Shown piece by piece: positions 45,298 to 54,820 of a DNA stretch of 64,000 nucleotides. Source of the DNA: Aliivibrio sp. EL58. GTDB taxonomy: Bacteria; Pseudomonadota; Gammaproteobacteria; Enterobacterales; Vibrionaceae. The position numbers and the translations under genes were made by a program. The stretch is from the NCBI RefSeq assembly GCF_900312675.1, contig NZ_OMPC01000001.1, positions 975,633 through 1,039,632 on the forward strand. The letters are read 5' to 3'. The notes under the pieces are model-generated. The model was not told where the DNA came from and searched no databases. It saw nothing but the letters and a program-made list of their open reading frames with translations. How positions within the stretch are numbered: the stretch's first letter is position 1; every line of letters begins with the position of its first letter.

Positions 45298-46432
45298 TCA
45301 ACGTATTAGCTCCGCCCTTACTCAACGTAAGCAAGTGGGGCTGAATCGTTCTCGAACGGTAATAGAGCAAGGTAATCAATCTCGATTAGTGGTGGATGGT
45401 CAATCTTACATTAACTTTTCAGGTAATGATTATCTTGGTCTTGCTGGCAGCAAAGAGTTAACTCAAGCGTGGCAACAAGGCTTATCTTTATATGGCTGTG
45501 GTAGTGGTGCTTCGCCATTAGTGACTGGCTATTCAAAACCTCATGCCGATTTGGAATCTCAACTGGCTGAATGGCTTGGGTTTGATTGCGCATTACTGTT
45601 TAACTCAGGTTTTAGTGCTAATCAAGCGGTGCTTTTTTCATTATTAGAAAAAGGCGACACCTTGCTGCAAGACAAACTTAATCATGCCTCGTTAATGGAA
45701 GCGGGTATATTGTCACCTGCGACGATGAAACGCTTTAAACATAATGATATATCTCATTTAACCAAATTATTAACAACGTCTGATAGTTCACCTTTTTTGG
45801 TCGTTACTGAAGGGGTTTTTAGTATGGATGGGGATTTATCACCACTGTCTGAGATTGTCAAAGTAACCAAAGAAAATAATGCGTGGTTAATGGTGGATGA
45901 TGCCCACGGATGTGGTGTGTTAGGTAACAATGGCCGAGGGTGTTGTGATTTTTATCAAGTAACACCAGACATTTTAGTCGTCACGTTTGGTAAAGGGTTT
46001 GGTTTATCGGGTGCTGCGGTGCTATGTAATCAAGAATGTGGTGATTACTTAGCGCAATTTGCTCGTCATCATGTCTATTCAACGGCAATGCCGCCTGCTC
46101 AAGCCCATGCATTATCCCATGCACTTTTTATGATCCAACAACAAGAATGGCGCAGAGAAAAACTAAGTGAACTTAGTCAGCAGTTTGAATCAGAACTGGC
46201 CGGCTTTTCAGGTGCACTAAAAACGATAACTCCCATTAAACCTATTATTATTGGTGATACAGGGGCTGCAATGGCGATATCCACAGCACTTAAAAATCAA
46301 GGACTGTGGACAACTGCCATTCGTCCGCCTACCGTGCCAACAGGAACTGCGAGGTTAAGAATTACGTTAAGTGCCAATCACTCGCAACAAGACATTACAC
46401 AGCTTACACAAGCAATAACAGAATTAGGATGA
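45281..46432 (+). CDS. bioF: KAPA synthase BioF
   Basis: The 383-residue alpha-oxoamine synthase has [44 protein letters not shown] and the PLP Lys in [14 protein letters not shown]. It condenses pimeloyl-ACP with L-alanine. ATG 45281 (MKQAFNQR) is chosen over the frame start 45236. It overlaps bioB, so translation is coupled. Confidence 0.96.
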   Translation: MKQAFNQRISSALTQRKQVGLNRSRTVIEQGNQSRLVVDGQSYINFSGNDYLGLAGSKELTQAWQQGLSLYGCGSGASPLVTGYSKPHADLESQLAEWLGFDCALLFNSGFSANQAVLFSLLEKGDTLLQDKLNHASLMEAGILSPATMKRFKHNDISHLTKLLTTSDSSPFLVVTEGVFSMDGDLSPLSEIVKVTKENNAWLMVDDAHGCGVLGNNGRGCCDFYQVTPDILVVTFGKGFGLSGAAVLCNQECGDYLAQFARHHVYSTAMPPAQAHALSHALFMIQQQEWRREKLSELSQQFESELAGFSGALKTITPIKPIIIGDTGAAMAISTALKNQGLWTTAIRPPTVPTGTARLRITLSANHSQQDITQLTQAITELG

Positions 46433-46439
46433 TGGAGTT

Positions 46440-47261
46440 ATGGTTAATCAAGCGGTCGCCATAGAAACCTCACATTGGACATCAAGCCAAGAGAAACAAG
46501 CCATTCAAGCCGCGTTTAGTAAGGCGGCGAATACGTATGATCGTTCTGCTGAATTTCAGCGTCAGGTGGCGGATACCTTATTATCTTACTTACCTCAAGA
46601 TCTGTCAGGACTGCATATAGTCGATGTCGGTTGTGGAACGGGTTATTGCAGTGAACAACTGTTGAAGCGCGGTGCAACAGTGGTGGCGTTTGATCTGTCT
46701 CAATCAATGTTAGATAAAGCCAAAGAGCGCTGTGGTGAAATAAACATCAGTTATGTTCAAGGGGATGCTGAGCATTTACCGTTTAAGAACAATGAATTTG
46801 ATGTAGTTATTTCTAGTTTAGCACTGCAGTGGTGTCAGGATTTATCCGTACCGCTAGCTGAAATGAATCGAATTACCCATAATAAAAGCAAGGTTATATT
46901 TTCAACTTTGTTAAATGGCTCACTGTTTGAGTTAAAAAAAGCGTGGTCAAAGGTTGATTCATATCAACATGTTAACGATTTTATTACCTCATCTATGGTA
47001 AACCTTGCGTTAGCGCAATCTGACAGTAAGAATTTTACACTAGACTGCACGCCAGTCGAGATGACGTATTCTTCTGCTCTTGCTTTGATGAAAGATTTAA
47101 AAGGAATTGGAGCAACGCATTTACCTAATGGTCGCCACTCAGGTTTATTGAGTAAAGAAAAGCTATTAGCAGTAGAAGAAGCGTATCAAATTTTTAAGAA
47201 TGAATTTAATAAGTTACCTGCTACTTATCAGGTAGGCTTTGGAGTTATAAGTAATGATTGA
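46440..47261 (+). CDS. bioC: Malonyl-ACP O-methyltransferase BioC
   Basis: The 273-residue SAM methyltransferase has the BioC pattern [20 protein letters not shown], motif [16 protein letters not shown] and [13 protein letters not shown]. It starts the pimeloyl moiety of biotin by methylating malonyl-ACP. GGAG precedes the ATG. It lies seven bases after bioF and overlaps bioD by eight bases. Confidence 0.94.
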   Translation: MVNQAVAIETSHWTSSQEKQAIQAAFSKAANTYDRSAEFQRQVADTLLSYLPQDLSGLHIVDVGCGTGYCSEQLLKRGATVVAFDLSQSMLDKAKERCGEINISYVQGDAEHLPFKNNEFDVVISSLALQWCQDLSVPLAEMNRITHNKSKVIFSTLLNGSLFELKKAWSKVDSYQHVNDFITSSMVNLALAQSDSKNFTLDCTPVEMTYSSALALMKDLKGIGATHLPNGRHSGLLSKEKLLAVEEAYQIFKNEFNKLPATYQVGFGVISND

Positions 47262-47934
47262 TGCATTTTTTGTTGCAGGCACAGATACCGATGTAGGTAA
47301 AACCGTTTCTTCTAAAGCGATTTTAGATGCATTAAATATGAAAGGGCTAAATACAGCCGCATATAAACCTGTAGCAGCAGGATCTGAAGACAAAGGTGAA
47401 GGCGTCCAAAACTCTGATGCAATCCATTTACGCTCTGTAGCCAATGTTGAATTAAGTTATGAAGAAGTAAACCCATACGCATTGTTATTGCCTGCATCGC
47501 CACACATTGCAGCAAAAGCTGAGAATGTTGTAATTGATTATTCTGTTCTTTCACAAGGCTTAGCGGCATTAAAAGCTAAGTCAGACGTAGTATTAGTTGA
47601 GGGCGCTGGTGGTTGGCGTGTCCCTGTTTCTAAAGATGATTGCCTATCAACTTGGGTTAAACAAGAGAAATTGCCAGTTGTATTAGTAGTAGGCATTAAA
47701 TTGGGCTGTTTAAGTCATGCAATGTTAACGGCAGAAGCGATTCAACATGATGGTTTAGAGATCATTGGTTGGGTAGCAAACCGAGTAAACCCAGGTACTG
47801 AAAATTATGCTGAGATTATCGCGATGTTGGAAGATAAAATGCCAGCACCAAAATTAGGCGAGATCCCATATATGCCAAGTGTTAAGCGTAAAAATATGGG
47901 TAAGTACATTAATTTAGATGTGTTAGAAGCTTAA
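47254..47934 (+). CDS. bioD: Dethiobiotin synthetase BioD
   Basis: The 226-residue protein has the P-loop [36 protein letters not shown] and [13 protein letters not shown]. These are BioD signatures. It closes the ureido ring of biotin with ATP and CO2. No bioH is adjacent. It is the last gene of bioBFCD before a terminator. Confidence 0.96.
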   Translation: MIDAFFVAGTDTDVGKTVSSKAILDALNMKGLNTAAYKPVAAGSEDKGEGVQNSDAIHLRSVANVELSYEEVNPYALLLPASPHIAAKAENVVIDYSVLSQGLAALKAKSDVVLVEGAGGWRVPVSKDDCLSTWVKQEKLPVVLVVGIKLGCLSHAMLTAEAIQHDGLEIIGWVANRVNPGTENYAEIIAMLEDKMPAPKLGEIPYMPSVKRKNMGKYINLDVLEA

Positions 47935-47969
47935 TTTCTATAGTTACAAAAAATAGTTAAGAGACAACA

Positions 47970-48002
47970 AAGCCAATATCTTTCATGATGTTGGCTTTTT
48001 TA
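47970..48002. terminator. Terminator of bioBFCD
   Basis: AAGCCAATATC pairs with GATGTTGGCTT with one wobble, then a T-tract. The convergent LysR gene ends seven bases further on, so the hairpin may serve both directions. Confidence 0.88.
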
Positions 48003-48008
48003 TTGACG

Positions 48009-48890
48009 TTAATTAGAAAACGTTTCTCTAAATAAGGCCACCATCGCCCGCGTTTTTTCAGGTAAATAACTGGGTGTTGGATAAACTAAAGTAATGGTCA
48101 AATCAGTAAAAGAGGTTCTTGGTAAGACCTCAATGAGTTGGCCATTTTTGATTTTATCTTCAATTAAGATCGAAGGCAGAAGAGCAATGCCTTTACCTGA
48201 CAGTGCTAATCGTTGAAGTAGATTCAGATCATCACTAAATAATTGATATTCAAGTCCTTGAGGGAGCAAGCTTTTATTATAACGGCTAGCAAGCAGATGA
48301 AAGTCGTTTAACTGAGCCACATTATCAGGGCATCCGTTAAGCGCTAAATATTCAGAAGAAGCAACCATGCTATAAGGAATTTGAATTAAGCGTTGTTGAA
48401 TATAGTCATCATGCAAAGGTTCGATATAGCTAGGTAGAATTTGTAGATCAACATTTTCACGACGAAGATCCAATGATTGAACATGATGCTCAATCTCCAA
48501 TTTAACCTCTGCATACTCCTTCATATACTGTTCAATTAGCTGGGAGAAAATCTCGGTCATTCCTAGGGCTGGTGGGATAGCTACTTTTAATCTACCTCTT
48601 GGTGTTAAGTGGTGCTCTCTCATTAATCGGCTCGCATCCACTAGGGTATTGACTGGATTCGAGGTTTGCTCATATAGCCATTTTCCTTGCTGGGTTAATT
48701 CAATCGCTCTTGTCGTTCTGATGAGTAATTGATGGCCAAGGGCTTTTTCCAATTCTTGCAGTCGACGGCTGACTTTTGAACGCTGTAATCCTGCAAATTG
48801 CGCGGCAGAGCTAATTCCCTTGTGCCTAACAATAAGAACAAATAGGTAAATATCATCAAATGAAACGGTGCTTTCTGGATGGTGACTCAT
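48009..48890 (-). CDS. LysR-family transcriptional regulator
   Basis: The 293-residue protein has the N-terminal helix-turn-helix (GISSAAQFAGLQRSKVSRRLQELE) and the LysR effector domain (about 92-290). It is divergent from the HlyD-type adaptor at 49006 with a 115-base gap, so it probably regulates that efflux pair. The inducer is unknown. Confidence 0.88.
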   Translation of the reverse strand: MSHHPESTVSFDDIYLFVLIVRHKGISSAAQFAGLQRSKVSRRLQELEKALGHQLLIRTTRAIELTQQGKWLYEQTSNPVNTLVDASRLMREHHLTPRGRLKVAIPPALGMTEIFSQLIEQYMKEYAEVKLEIEHHVQSLDLRRENVDLQILPSYIEPLHDDYIQQRLIQIPYSMVASSEYLALNGCPDNVAQLNDFHLLASRYNKSLLPQGLEYQLFSDDLNLLQRLALSGKGIALLPSILIEDKIKNGQLIEVLPRTSFTDLTITLVYPTPSYLPEKTRAMVALFRETFSN

Positions 48891-49005
48891 ATCTATTGTC
48901 CTGTTATTAGGTCATATGTGAGCTATTTTGCCATCTATTCGAAATAAAATCACGCACTATAATGAGAACCAGATCACAGCAACTTTGACTTTATTGAGAA
49001 CTTCT

Positions 49006-50073
49006 ATGCAAGCTGCAGAGCAAAAATTCAAACAATGGATGCGTATCCTAATCATATTATTTCTTCTCGTTACTGCTTATTTAGTGATGGCAGATAGATT
49101 AACGCCGTTAACGACCCAAAGTAAGGTGCAAGGCTTTGTGGTTCAAATATCACCAGAAGTGTCTGGTCGAGTAGTTGAAGTTAATCACACAAATAATCAA
49201 TTAGTTAAGCAGGGCGAGTTACTGTTTAAGATTGATGATGAAAAATATCAATTGGCCGTTCAAAAAGCCGAAATTGGATTAGCTCAAGCAAGAGAGCAAG
49301 AAGCGTCATTAGTGGCGGATATCGAAGCGGCACGCTCAAATGTTAAAACGACTCAAGTAACGGCAGATAATGCGAACCGTGAATATCACCGTATTAAGCG
49401 ACTAGCCAAATCAGGGGCAGTATCAGCATCAGGCTTAGATTCTGCTGTCACTAAGCGTGACCAAGCCGCTGCCAATTTTATGGCTTCAAAGCAAAAGTTA
49501 CACGCATTGGAAGTTAAACTAGGTAAAGGAGATGGCCAAAGTAGTGCCGTACTTTCTGCAAAAAATGCCTTAAAACAAGCGTTGCTGAATTTAGAAAATA
49601 CTCAAGTAATAGCGCAAAGTGAGGGGATAATTACCAATATGCAGTTGCATGTCGGTTTGTTTGCCAATGCTAATCAGCCATTACTGACGTTTATTCCAAC
49701 CGATTCACTGTGGATCTCCGCAGATTATCGTGAGAAAGCGACTTCAGAGATGAATAAAGGAATGTATGCTGAAGTGGCTTATGATGCACTGCCGGGTGAA
49801 GTGTTTCCATTATTGGTAGAGAGCCGCGATTATGGGGTTGCTTCTGCCCAACAAAAAGCCAATGGTCAATTGAGCAGCGTAGAAGTCAGTAATCGCTGGG
49901 TTCGTGATGCCCAACGTGTACGAGTGAATTTAATTAGCGAAGAGGCTATTTCACCACGATTATTTGTTGGCTCGCGAGCAACCGTTATTATTTATACGTC
50001 AGGCAATGCCGTCATTGATTACATTGGTCATAGCTTAATTACCATGATCAGCTATCTACATTACATATACTAG
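49006..50073 (+). CDS. HlyD-family membrane fusion protein
   Basis: The 355-residue adaptor has one N-terminal membrane segment (about 15-33), a lipoyl/barrel-sandwich half (VQGFVVQISPEVSGRVVEV), a coiled-coil hairpin (about 80-195) and the second half (SEGIITNMQLHVGLFAN). This matches the AaeA/EmrA type, a periplasmic bridge to an outer-membrane channel. ATG 49006 is chosen over the frame start at 48928 because GAGAA precedes it. It is paired with the DUF2955 membrane gene 13 bases downstream and with the divergent LysR gene. No outer-membrane channel gene is adjacent. Confidence 0.87.
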   Translation: MQAAEQKFKQWMRILIILFLLVTAYLVMADRLTPLTTQSKVQGFVVQISPEVSGRVVEVNHTNNQLVKQGELLFKIDDEKYQLAVQKAEIGLAQAREQEASLVADIEAARSNVKTTQVTADNANREYHRIKRLAKSGAVSASGLDSAVTKRDQAAANFMASKQKLHALEVKLGKGDGQSSAVLSAKNALKQALLNLENTQVIAQSEGIITNMQLHVGLFANANQPLLTFIPTDSLWISADYREKATSEMNKGMYAEVAYDALPGEVFPLLVESRDYGVASAQQKANGQLSSVEVSNRWVRDAQRVRVNLISEEAISPRLFVGSRATVIIYTSGNAVIDYIGHSLITMISYLHYIY

Positions 50074-50086
50074 GTGGAATGTTGAT

Positions 50087-51112
50087 ATGAAAGCATTACG
50101 GATATGGTTTGGTTGTGTTCTAGGCTTTGCAATGTGTACGGTATTTGGTTGGTCAAACGGTATGTTCGGAACTCTGCTACCACTGTTTATTTTATCTAAC
50201 CTGAATCGTTGGAATTGGGGAATGTTCATCCAGTTGGTTGTCAGTGTCGTTTGGGTGAGTATTCAAGTGGTATTAATTGTCGGTTTTTTACAACCATATC
50301 CACTATTGATGACCGTAGCTGTTGGCATTATGCTGCTATTTAAATGCCACGCAATGCACTATAAAGCGAGTTACTTATTCGGCTACACTGGCTTATTAGT
50401 AGGTTCAATTTTATTGAATTTTGGATCGTATGTGACATTTGATTTAGAAAACTTCATTGTAGGGGCGTGGGTTGCAGCCATTATGGTGATCCCTATTTGT
50501 GCTTTAGCTTTCTATCTGTTTCCTGATCCTATTGACAGTAATGCACCGATTTTAAAAGTAGAAGGCGAGAGCAAAGATCCACGAGAGATGCTAGAACAAA
50601 CGGCATTGGGCTGGATGGTTGCTATGATTGTATTTTTGATATTTGAAATCGGTACATTAAATGATTCATTATCAGCCCAAGCTTCAATGCTTATCATGCT
50701 CTCTCCAATGACACTCGTTGGCTCATTGATGATGGCTCGAATTCGTATCGTAGGGACTATCTTAGGCTGTTTAGCTGCGATGGCGATGCAATTGATACTT
50801 TATGATCTGTATGATAATCCAATTTTATACATTCTAAGTTTTGCAATTGCCTCAGGCTATTTCTGTAAATGGTTAGCCAGTGAAAATCCAATCATGAAGG
50901 GAGTTGGATTCTCAGCAATGGCGGCCTTAACCATTCCAATAACAGGCGTGATCCCCGGCCAAAAAGATGCATTTTTTGCTATTTTATACCGAGTATCATC
51001 TATTGTGGTGGCGGTGATTATAACCAGCATATTAATTTGGGTCTGCTATCGGTTAATTAAACAGTTTCCTGTCTTTTTCCGAGGGGTTGAGCGAGAAGAA
51101 AAGGCTCACTAA
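50087..51112 (+). CDS. DUF2955 membrane protein, AaeB/FUSC-like exporter
   Basis: The 341-residue protein has about nine to ten hydrophobic segments. Its arrangement resembles the DUF2955/FUSC group of AaeB-like aromatic-acid exporters (FGTLLPLFILSNLNRW, FKCHAMHYKASYLFGYTGLLVG). It is shorter than full AaeB and lacks the cytoplasmic half. With the HlyD protein it probably forms an efflux unit. GGTGGA lies upstream. Substrate unknown. Confidence 0.8.
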   Translation: MKALRIWFGCVLGFAMCTVFGWSNGMFGTLLPLFILSNLNRWNWGMFIQLVVSVVWVSIQVVLIVGFLQPYPLLMTVAVGIMLLFKCHAMHYKASYLFGYTGLLVGSILLNFGSYVTFDLENFIVGAWVAAIMVIPICALAFYLFPDPIDSNAPILKVEGESKDPREMLEQTALGWMVAMIVFLIFEIGTLNDSLSAQASMLIMLSPMTLVGSLMMARIRIVGTILGCLAAMAMQLILYDLYDNPILYILSFAIASGYFCKWLASENPIMKGVGFSAMAALTIPITGVIPGQKDAFFAILYRVSSIVVAVIITSILIWVCYRLIKQFPVFFRGVEREEKAH

Positions 51113-51133
51113 CAATTTGAATTATTAGATAAT

Positions 51134-51178
51134 AAGCCAAGAGGTTGGTACATTGTTACGAACCTCTTGGCTTTTTTT
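51134..51178 (+). terminator. Terminator of the HlyD-DUF2955 operon
   Basis: AAGCCAAGAGGTT pairs perfectly with AACCTCTTGGCTT over 13 bases, followed by a T-run. It ends the operon before ybiB. Confidence 0.92.
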
Positions 51179-51234
51179 GTTTATGTGATAACGTCTGTGT
51201 AGTTGAAAATTATAAAGAAATAACAAGGACAGTC

Positions 51235-52239
51235 ATGAGCTCAATTATAGAATGCATTAGAACCGTCGGTCGTGGTGAGCGAAGCCGTAAGCCACTTAGT
51301 TTTGATCAAGCTTATCAAGTAATGAAAGAATATCTTGCCGGTGAAGTCTCTAGTGACAAAATGGCAATGCTGATGATGCTTATCCGAGTTCAAAACGAAA
51401 CGGTTGAGGAGATCAGCGGCTTTACCACTGCTATTCGTGAATTTATTCGTAACGAACAAACACCAGAGCTAAAAGAGCTTAACGTTGGTATTGATTGGGC
51501 GTGTTTTGCCGGTAAGCGTCAGGTTCAAGGTCCATCATGGCAGTTATACGCAGCACAAATTCTAGCGAACAAAGGATTTAGAGTATTACTTCATGGCCAC
51601 TTACAACTGGGCAGCACACGTGAACACGTATCTCAAGTGATTGATAAACTAAATATCCCTCGCTGTTCAAGTATTGCAGAGACACAAAAAGCATTAGATG
51701 AGGGTAATATCGCATATTTACCGCTATCGGTTTACGCCCCTCAAGTAGAAACCATGCTGTTATGGCAACATGAGTATGGTCTGCGTACCCCTGCGAATAC
51801 CTGTGCGCGTATGTTAAACCCGGCATCAGCTCCAATTTCATTACGTGGAAGCTTTCATCCAGGTTTACCACAATTACACGGTGAAGCTGAATCTCGTTTA
51901 CAACAAGCGACAGAAGATTGCTCAGAATTGGCACTGTGCTTTAAAGGCATGGGCGGAGAATCTGAATTTAATCCTAAAGTTAGCCAGTCTCTATGGTGTG
52001 CATCAAAAGGGGTATGTGAAGAGCTGTATTGGGAAGAGGCATTAATTGAAGATTTACCAATCCCTCAAATTTGTTTGTTAGGGACTAAACCCGAGCAGTT
52101 ACAGCTAATGGCGAACACCGTTATTTTTAATGTCGCTAATGTTTTATGGGCAAATAAACGTGAAGAGAACTATCCAAGAGCAGAGGCGATTAAGCTTGCT
52201 ACTCAATATTGGGAAGAGTATGTAAACACACTCGATTAA
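51235..52239 (+). CDS. ybiB: TrpD2-like nucleic-acid-binding protein YbiB
   Basis: The 334-residue protein follows E. coli YbiB (320 residues): an N-terminal helical domain (KPLSFDQAYQVMKEYLAGE, MLIRVQNETVEEISGFT) and an anthranilate-phosphoribosyltransferase-like domain with degraded substrate motifs (PLSVYAPQVETML). YbiB is a LexA-regulated DNA/RNA-binding protein, not an enzyme. AAGGAC precedes ATG 51235, and the frame start at 51145 is rejected. The YbiI gene is immediately downstream, as in E. coli's ybi region. Confidence 0.88.
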   Translation: MSSIIECIRTVGRGERSRKPLSFDQAYQVMKEYLAGEVSSDKMAMLMMLIRVQNETVEEISGFTTAIREFIRNEQTPELKELNVGIDWACFAGKRQVQGPSWQLYAAQILANKGFRVLLHGHLQLGSTREHVSQVIDKLNIPRCSSIAETQKALDEGNIAYLPLSVYAPQVETMLLWQHEYGLRTPANTCARMLNPASAPISLRGSFHPGLPQLHGEAESRLQQATEDCSELALCFKGMGGESEFNPKVSQSLWCASKGVCEELYWEEALIEDLPIPQICLLGTKPEQLQLMANTVIFNVANVLWANKREENYPRAEAIKLATQYWEEYVNTLD

Positions 52240-52265
52240 CTCTTTATTAAGCAAATGAATCTGTT

Positions 52266-52295
52266 AAGCCGTAACTTTATCGTTGCGGCTTTTTT
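52266..52295 (+). terminator. Terminator of ybiB
   Basis: AAGCCGTAAC pairs with GTTGCGGCTT with one wobble, then T-rich sequence. It lies 27 bases past the ybiB stop. Confidence 0.85.
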
Positions 52296-52416
52296 ATAAT
52301 TATAATAATTTAGTTTATTACATCAGTGTAATAGTAATTCACATTTAGCTCTATTATCAAAACACAGTTAATAATCGATAATGTTCTCCTAGTCAATCAT
52401 ATATTTGGAGACCATT

Positions 52417-52686
52417 ATGGCTAATGGATTTACAAGAGATGGTGGCGTACAAGAACAAATTGATGCCACTGTTACTGATGCAATTAATCGTGCGAGAGCA
52501 CACCTTAACCATGAACATAATGAGACAGATTATTGTCTTGAATGTGGTGAGCAGATCCCTGAAGGTCGACGTAAAATCATCCCAGGCGTTGAGTTGTGTG
52601 TGGAATGTCAATCTAAAGAAGATACACGTGAAAAAGCATTCAGCGCTTACAACCGCAGAGCAAGTAAAGACAGTCAATTACGATAG
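52417..52686 (+). CDS. ybiI: DksA/TraR-type zinc-finger protein YbiI
   Basis: The 89-residue protein matches E. coli YbiI (88 residues) in length and at both ends: ANGFTRDGGVQEQIDATV and the exact C-terminus YNRRASKDSQLR. The Cys4 zinc finger is CLECG...CVECQ. This short DksA/TraR type lacks the DksA coiled-coil and its role is not settled. ATG 52417 is chosen because GGAG lies seven bases before it. Confidence 0.92.
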   Translation: MANGFTRDGGVQEQIDATVTDAINRARAHLNHEHNETDYCLECGEQIPEGRRKIIPGVELCVECQSKEDTREKAFSAYNRRASKDSQLR

Positions 52687-52785
52687 CAATGGTTACTGTC
52701 TAGATCTGCATTGGTATAACAATGGCGAAGTATCATACTTCGCCATACTATTACTGAGAAATGGTTTTGAATAAATAAAGAGAGG

Positions 52786-53280
52786 CTATTTACGATTGAT
52801 ACGTGCCAAGAAATAGGTATTTACGTACTCACCCTGTCTAAACGCAGAATCAATGGCTTCACCTTCAATCACAAACCCGAATTTTTTATACAGAGAAAGC
52901 GCCGCGTGGTTATCTACAAACGCGTCAATCTCAATACGGCGAACATTAAGCCAATTATCAGCAAGTTCTAAAACGGTTTCAATTAGCTTACTACCAATAC
53001 CACGTCCATGATAATCATCGTGAACGCCCATTCCAAAATGAGCAACATGACGAGTCCTAGGATGTGTCACTTGTTCAAAACCAATATTACCTACAACCTT
53101 GTTATCAATAAGGGCAACATAGCTATAGACGTTATCAGGTTTGCTTGAAATGCGTTTTTCCCAGAGAGCAGGAGATGGGAGTGGCAGTTGAAGTGTTTGC
53201 GCCTGAGCTTGTGGTTGATTATACAACTCACATAAACCATCAATGTCTTTTAATTCTGTTGGGCGAATTATTATTTCCAT
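52786..53280 (-). CDS. GNAT acetyltransferase, YhhY/SpeG type
   Basis: The 164-residue protein has the acetyl-CoA motif GVHDDYHGRGIGSKLIETVL and the family string EIDAFVDNHAALSLYKKFGFVIEGE. It resembles YhhY (AaaT) of E. coli. The substrate is uncertain: YhhY acts on free amino acids. ATG 53280 is chosen since AAAGG precedes it at a workable distance. It is divergent from the export operon at 53480. Confidence 0.85.
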   Translation of the reverse strand: MEIIIRPTELKDIDGLCELYNQPQAQAQTLQLPLPSPALWEKRISSKPDNVYSYVALIDNKVVGNIGFEQVTHPRTRHVAHFGMGVHDDYHGRGIGSKLIETVLELADNWLNVRRIEIDAFVDNHAALSLYKKFGFVIEGEAIDSAFRQGEYVNTYFLARINRK

Positions 53281-53370
53281 TACCTGCATCCTTTGCCTAA
53301 TAAACATACACTTAACTTAACCAGAATCATCTTCGATGACAAGCACTGATCCCATTTGAATCTAATAATT

Positions 53371-53399
53371 ACCGTTTATTCCTGTTATTTACCATTCGT
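53371..53399 (+). promoter_or_regulatory. LytTR-like direct repeat upstream of the ABC/two-component operon
   Basis: ACCGTTTAT (53371-53379), an 11-base spacer and ACCATTCGT (53391-53399) form a 9-base imperfect direct repeat. Both copies fit the LytTR consensus [TA][AC][CA]GTTN[AG][TG] (9/9 and 8/9). A possible -10 element TAATCT lies at 53432-53437, which would put the repeat at about -73 to -45, the usual activator position. The operon itself ends with a LytTR regulator. Confidence 0.5.
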
Positions 53400-53479
53400 C
53401 GCATCTTCCTGTTTTTCATTTTTACCTTAGCTAATCTGTAAACATCAAAAAGGACCACAGATTAACTAAGGCCAACCTA

Positions 53480-54127
53480 ATGAAACATAAATTAACGACA
53501 CTAGTATTTAGCTTATTAATGAGTGTGATGACTTTCTCCACGCAGGCGGCATTAACGGATAAAGATATTGCGGTATATAACCAAGCGGCAGCAGGCGATG
53601 AAGATCTTGTTGAATCAGCTTATGAACGTTTTGAACAATTGATTCAAACTGAAGGTGCAACGCCATTAACACTCGTTTATCTTGGCAGCGCAGAAACTCT
53701 AAAAGGTCGAGATGCAATGATGCCTTGGACAGCAATGAAATACGTTGAACAAGGGTTAGCTAAAATTGGCAAAGGTCTAAATCTACTTGCTACGGAAACC
53801 ACTCCAATTGAAGATCAACCCGTTGTGTCTGGTCTTCCTAATTCTTATCTCACCCGTGCTTTAGCGGCAGCAACTTATTCACAATTGCCTGATATGTTTA
53901 ATCATTTTGAGCGCGGCTATGATCTTTATTTAGCTCTTTTATCTGAACCTGATTTTCAACAGCAACCTTATCAAGCCACTGCTTGGGTATATGGTTATGC
54001 AGTGCAAGCAGCGCTTCGTGCTGATGATATAAATCAATCAAATCAATGGATAGCAGTCATGATTGAGCGAGATAAAAATCACCCTGAATCAATAAAAGCA
54101 CAAGCACTTATTAGTGCTAAAAATTAG
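53480..54127 (+). CDS. Periplasmic alpha-helical (TPR-like) protein
   Basis: The 215-residue precursor has a signal peptide (about 1-23, ending TQA-ALTD) and is otherwise helical with a repeat-like pattern (EDLVESAYERFEQLIQTEG, TPLTLVYLGSAETLKG). I do not recognise a named family, and the TPR/SEL1-like impression is by eye. It starts the operon that encodes an ABC transporter, a LolA-like protein, a barrel and a two-component system. It may be a periplasmic cargo-handling or sensing partner. Confidence 0.7.
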   Translation: MKHKLTTLVFSLLMSVMTFSTQAALTDKDIAVYNQAAAGDEDLVESAYERFEQLIQTEGATPLTLVYLGSAETLKGRDAMMPWTAMKYVEQGLAKIGKGLNLLATETTPIEDQPVVSGLPNSYLTRALAAATYSQLPDMFNHFERGYDLYLALLSEPDFQQQPYQATAWVYGYAVQAALRADDINQSNQWIAVMIERDKNHPESIKAQALISAKN

Positions 54128-54136
54128 GAGAGGACA

Positions 54137-54820
54137 ATGATTAGTTTTAGTAGCATAGAAAAAACATATCAATTGGGCTCTCAAGACGTAGCTGCGTTGA
54201 AAAAGGTAGAGGGCTTTATTATTAAAGGCAGCATGGTGGCTCTGTGTGGCCCATCAGGCTCCGGAAAAAGTACTCTACTCAATATACTTGGTTTGTTAGA
54301 TATGGATTATAAAGGCAAGATCAGAATGGATGGAAAAGCGTATCCTAAAGATCCCATTAAAGCGGCCACGTTACGTCGTCACAAGTTAGGTTTTGTATTT
54401 CAACGCTTTAATTTAGTGCCAGTGATGACCGCTTTAGAGAACGTTGCCTATCCGCTGCATTTAAATGGCTACAGTCGAGAAGATCAAAAACGCTTAGCCA
54501 CTGAAATGTTAGAAAAAGTAGGTCTTGGCGATTTTATTCACCACCGTCCAGATAACCTTTCTGGCGGACAGCAACAGCGCGTCGCCATTGCTCGTGCGTT
54601 GGTTCATAAGCCAAGTTTAGTCATTGCCGATGAACCAACGGCCAGTTTAGATAGCCATACCGCAGAAAAAGTGATTGATATTATGAAAGCGTTAGGCAAA
54701 GAAATGGGAACCACCTTTATTATTGCGACGCATGATTATCGCATGGCACAGCATTGTGATGCCTGCATTAATTTACTTGATGGCACCATAAATAAGGAGA
54801 CAGTTTCATGGGCAAGTTAA
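54137..54820 (+). CDS. ABC transporter ATPase, LolD/MacB type
   Basis: The 227-residue protein has Walker A GPSGSGKST, Q-loop in FQRFNLVPVMTALENV, signature LSGGQQQR, Walker B VIADEPTASLD and the switch His in IATHDYRM. The LolD/MacB/FtsE-type ATPases have this length and these motifs. It powers the FtsX-type permease encoded by the next gene (13-base overlap). GGAGAG precedes the ATG. Confidence 0.9.
   Translation: MISFSSIEKTYQLGSQDVAALKKVEGFIIKGSMVALCGPSGSGKSTLLNILGLLDMDYKGKIRMDGKAYPKDPIKAATLRRHKLGFVFQRFNLVPVMTALENVAYPLHLNGYSREDQKRLATEMLEKVGLGDFIHHRPDNLSGGQQQRVAIARALVHKPSLVIADEPTASLDSHTAEKVIDIMKALGKEMGTTFIIATHDYRMAQHCDACINLLDGTINKETVSWAS

Noticed and set aside
51578-51934. 118-codon minus-strand frame within ybiB
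   Set aside because: It lies entirely inside a recognised gene and no start signal supports it.
52424-52774. Frame overlapping ybiI in another register
   Set aside because: The ybiI frame matches a known family at both ends; this one does not.
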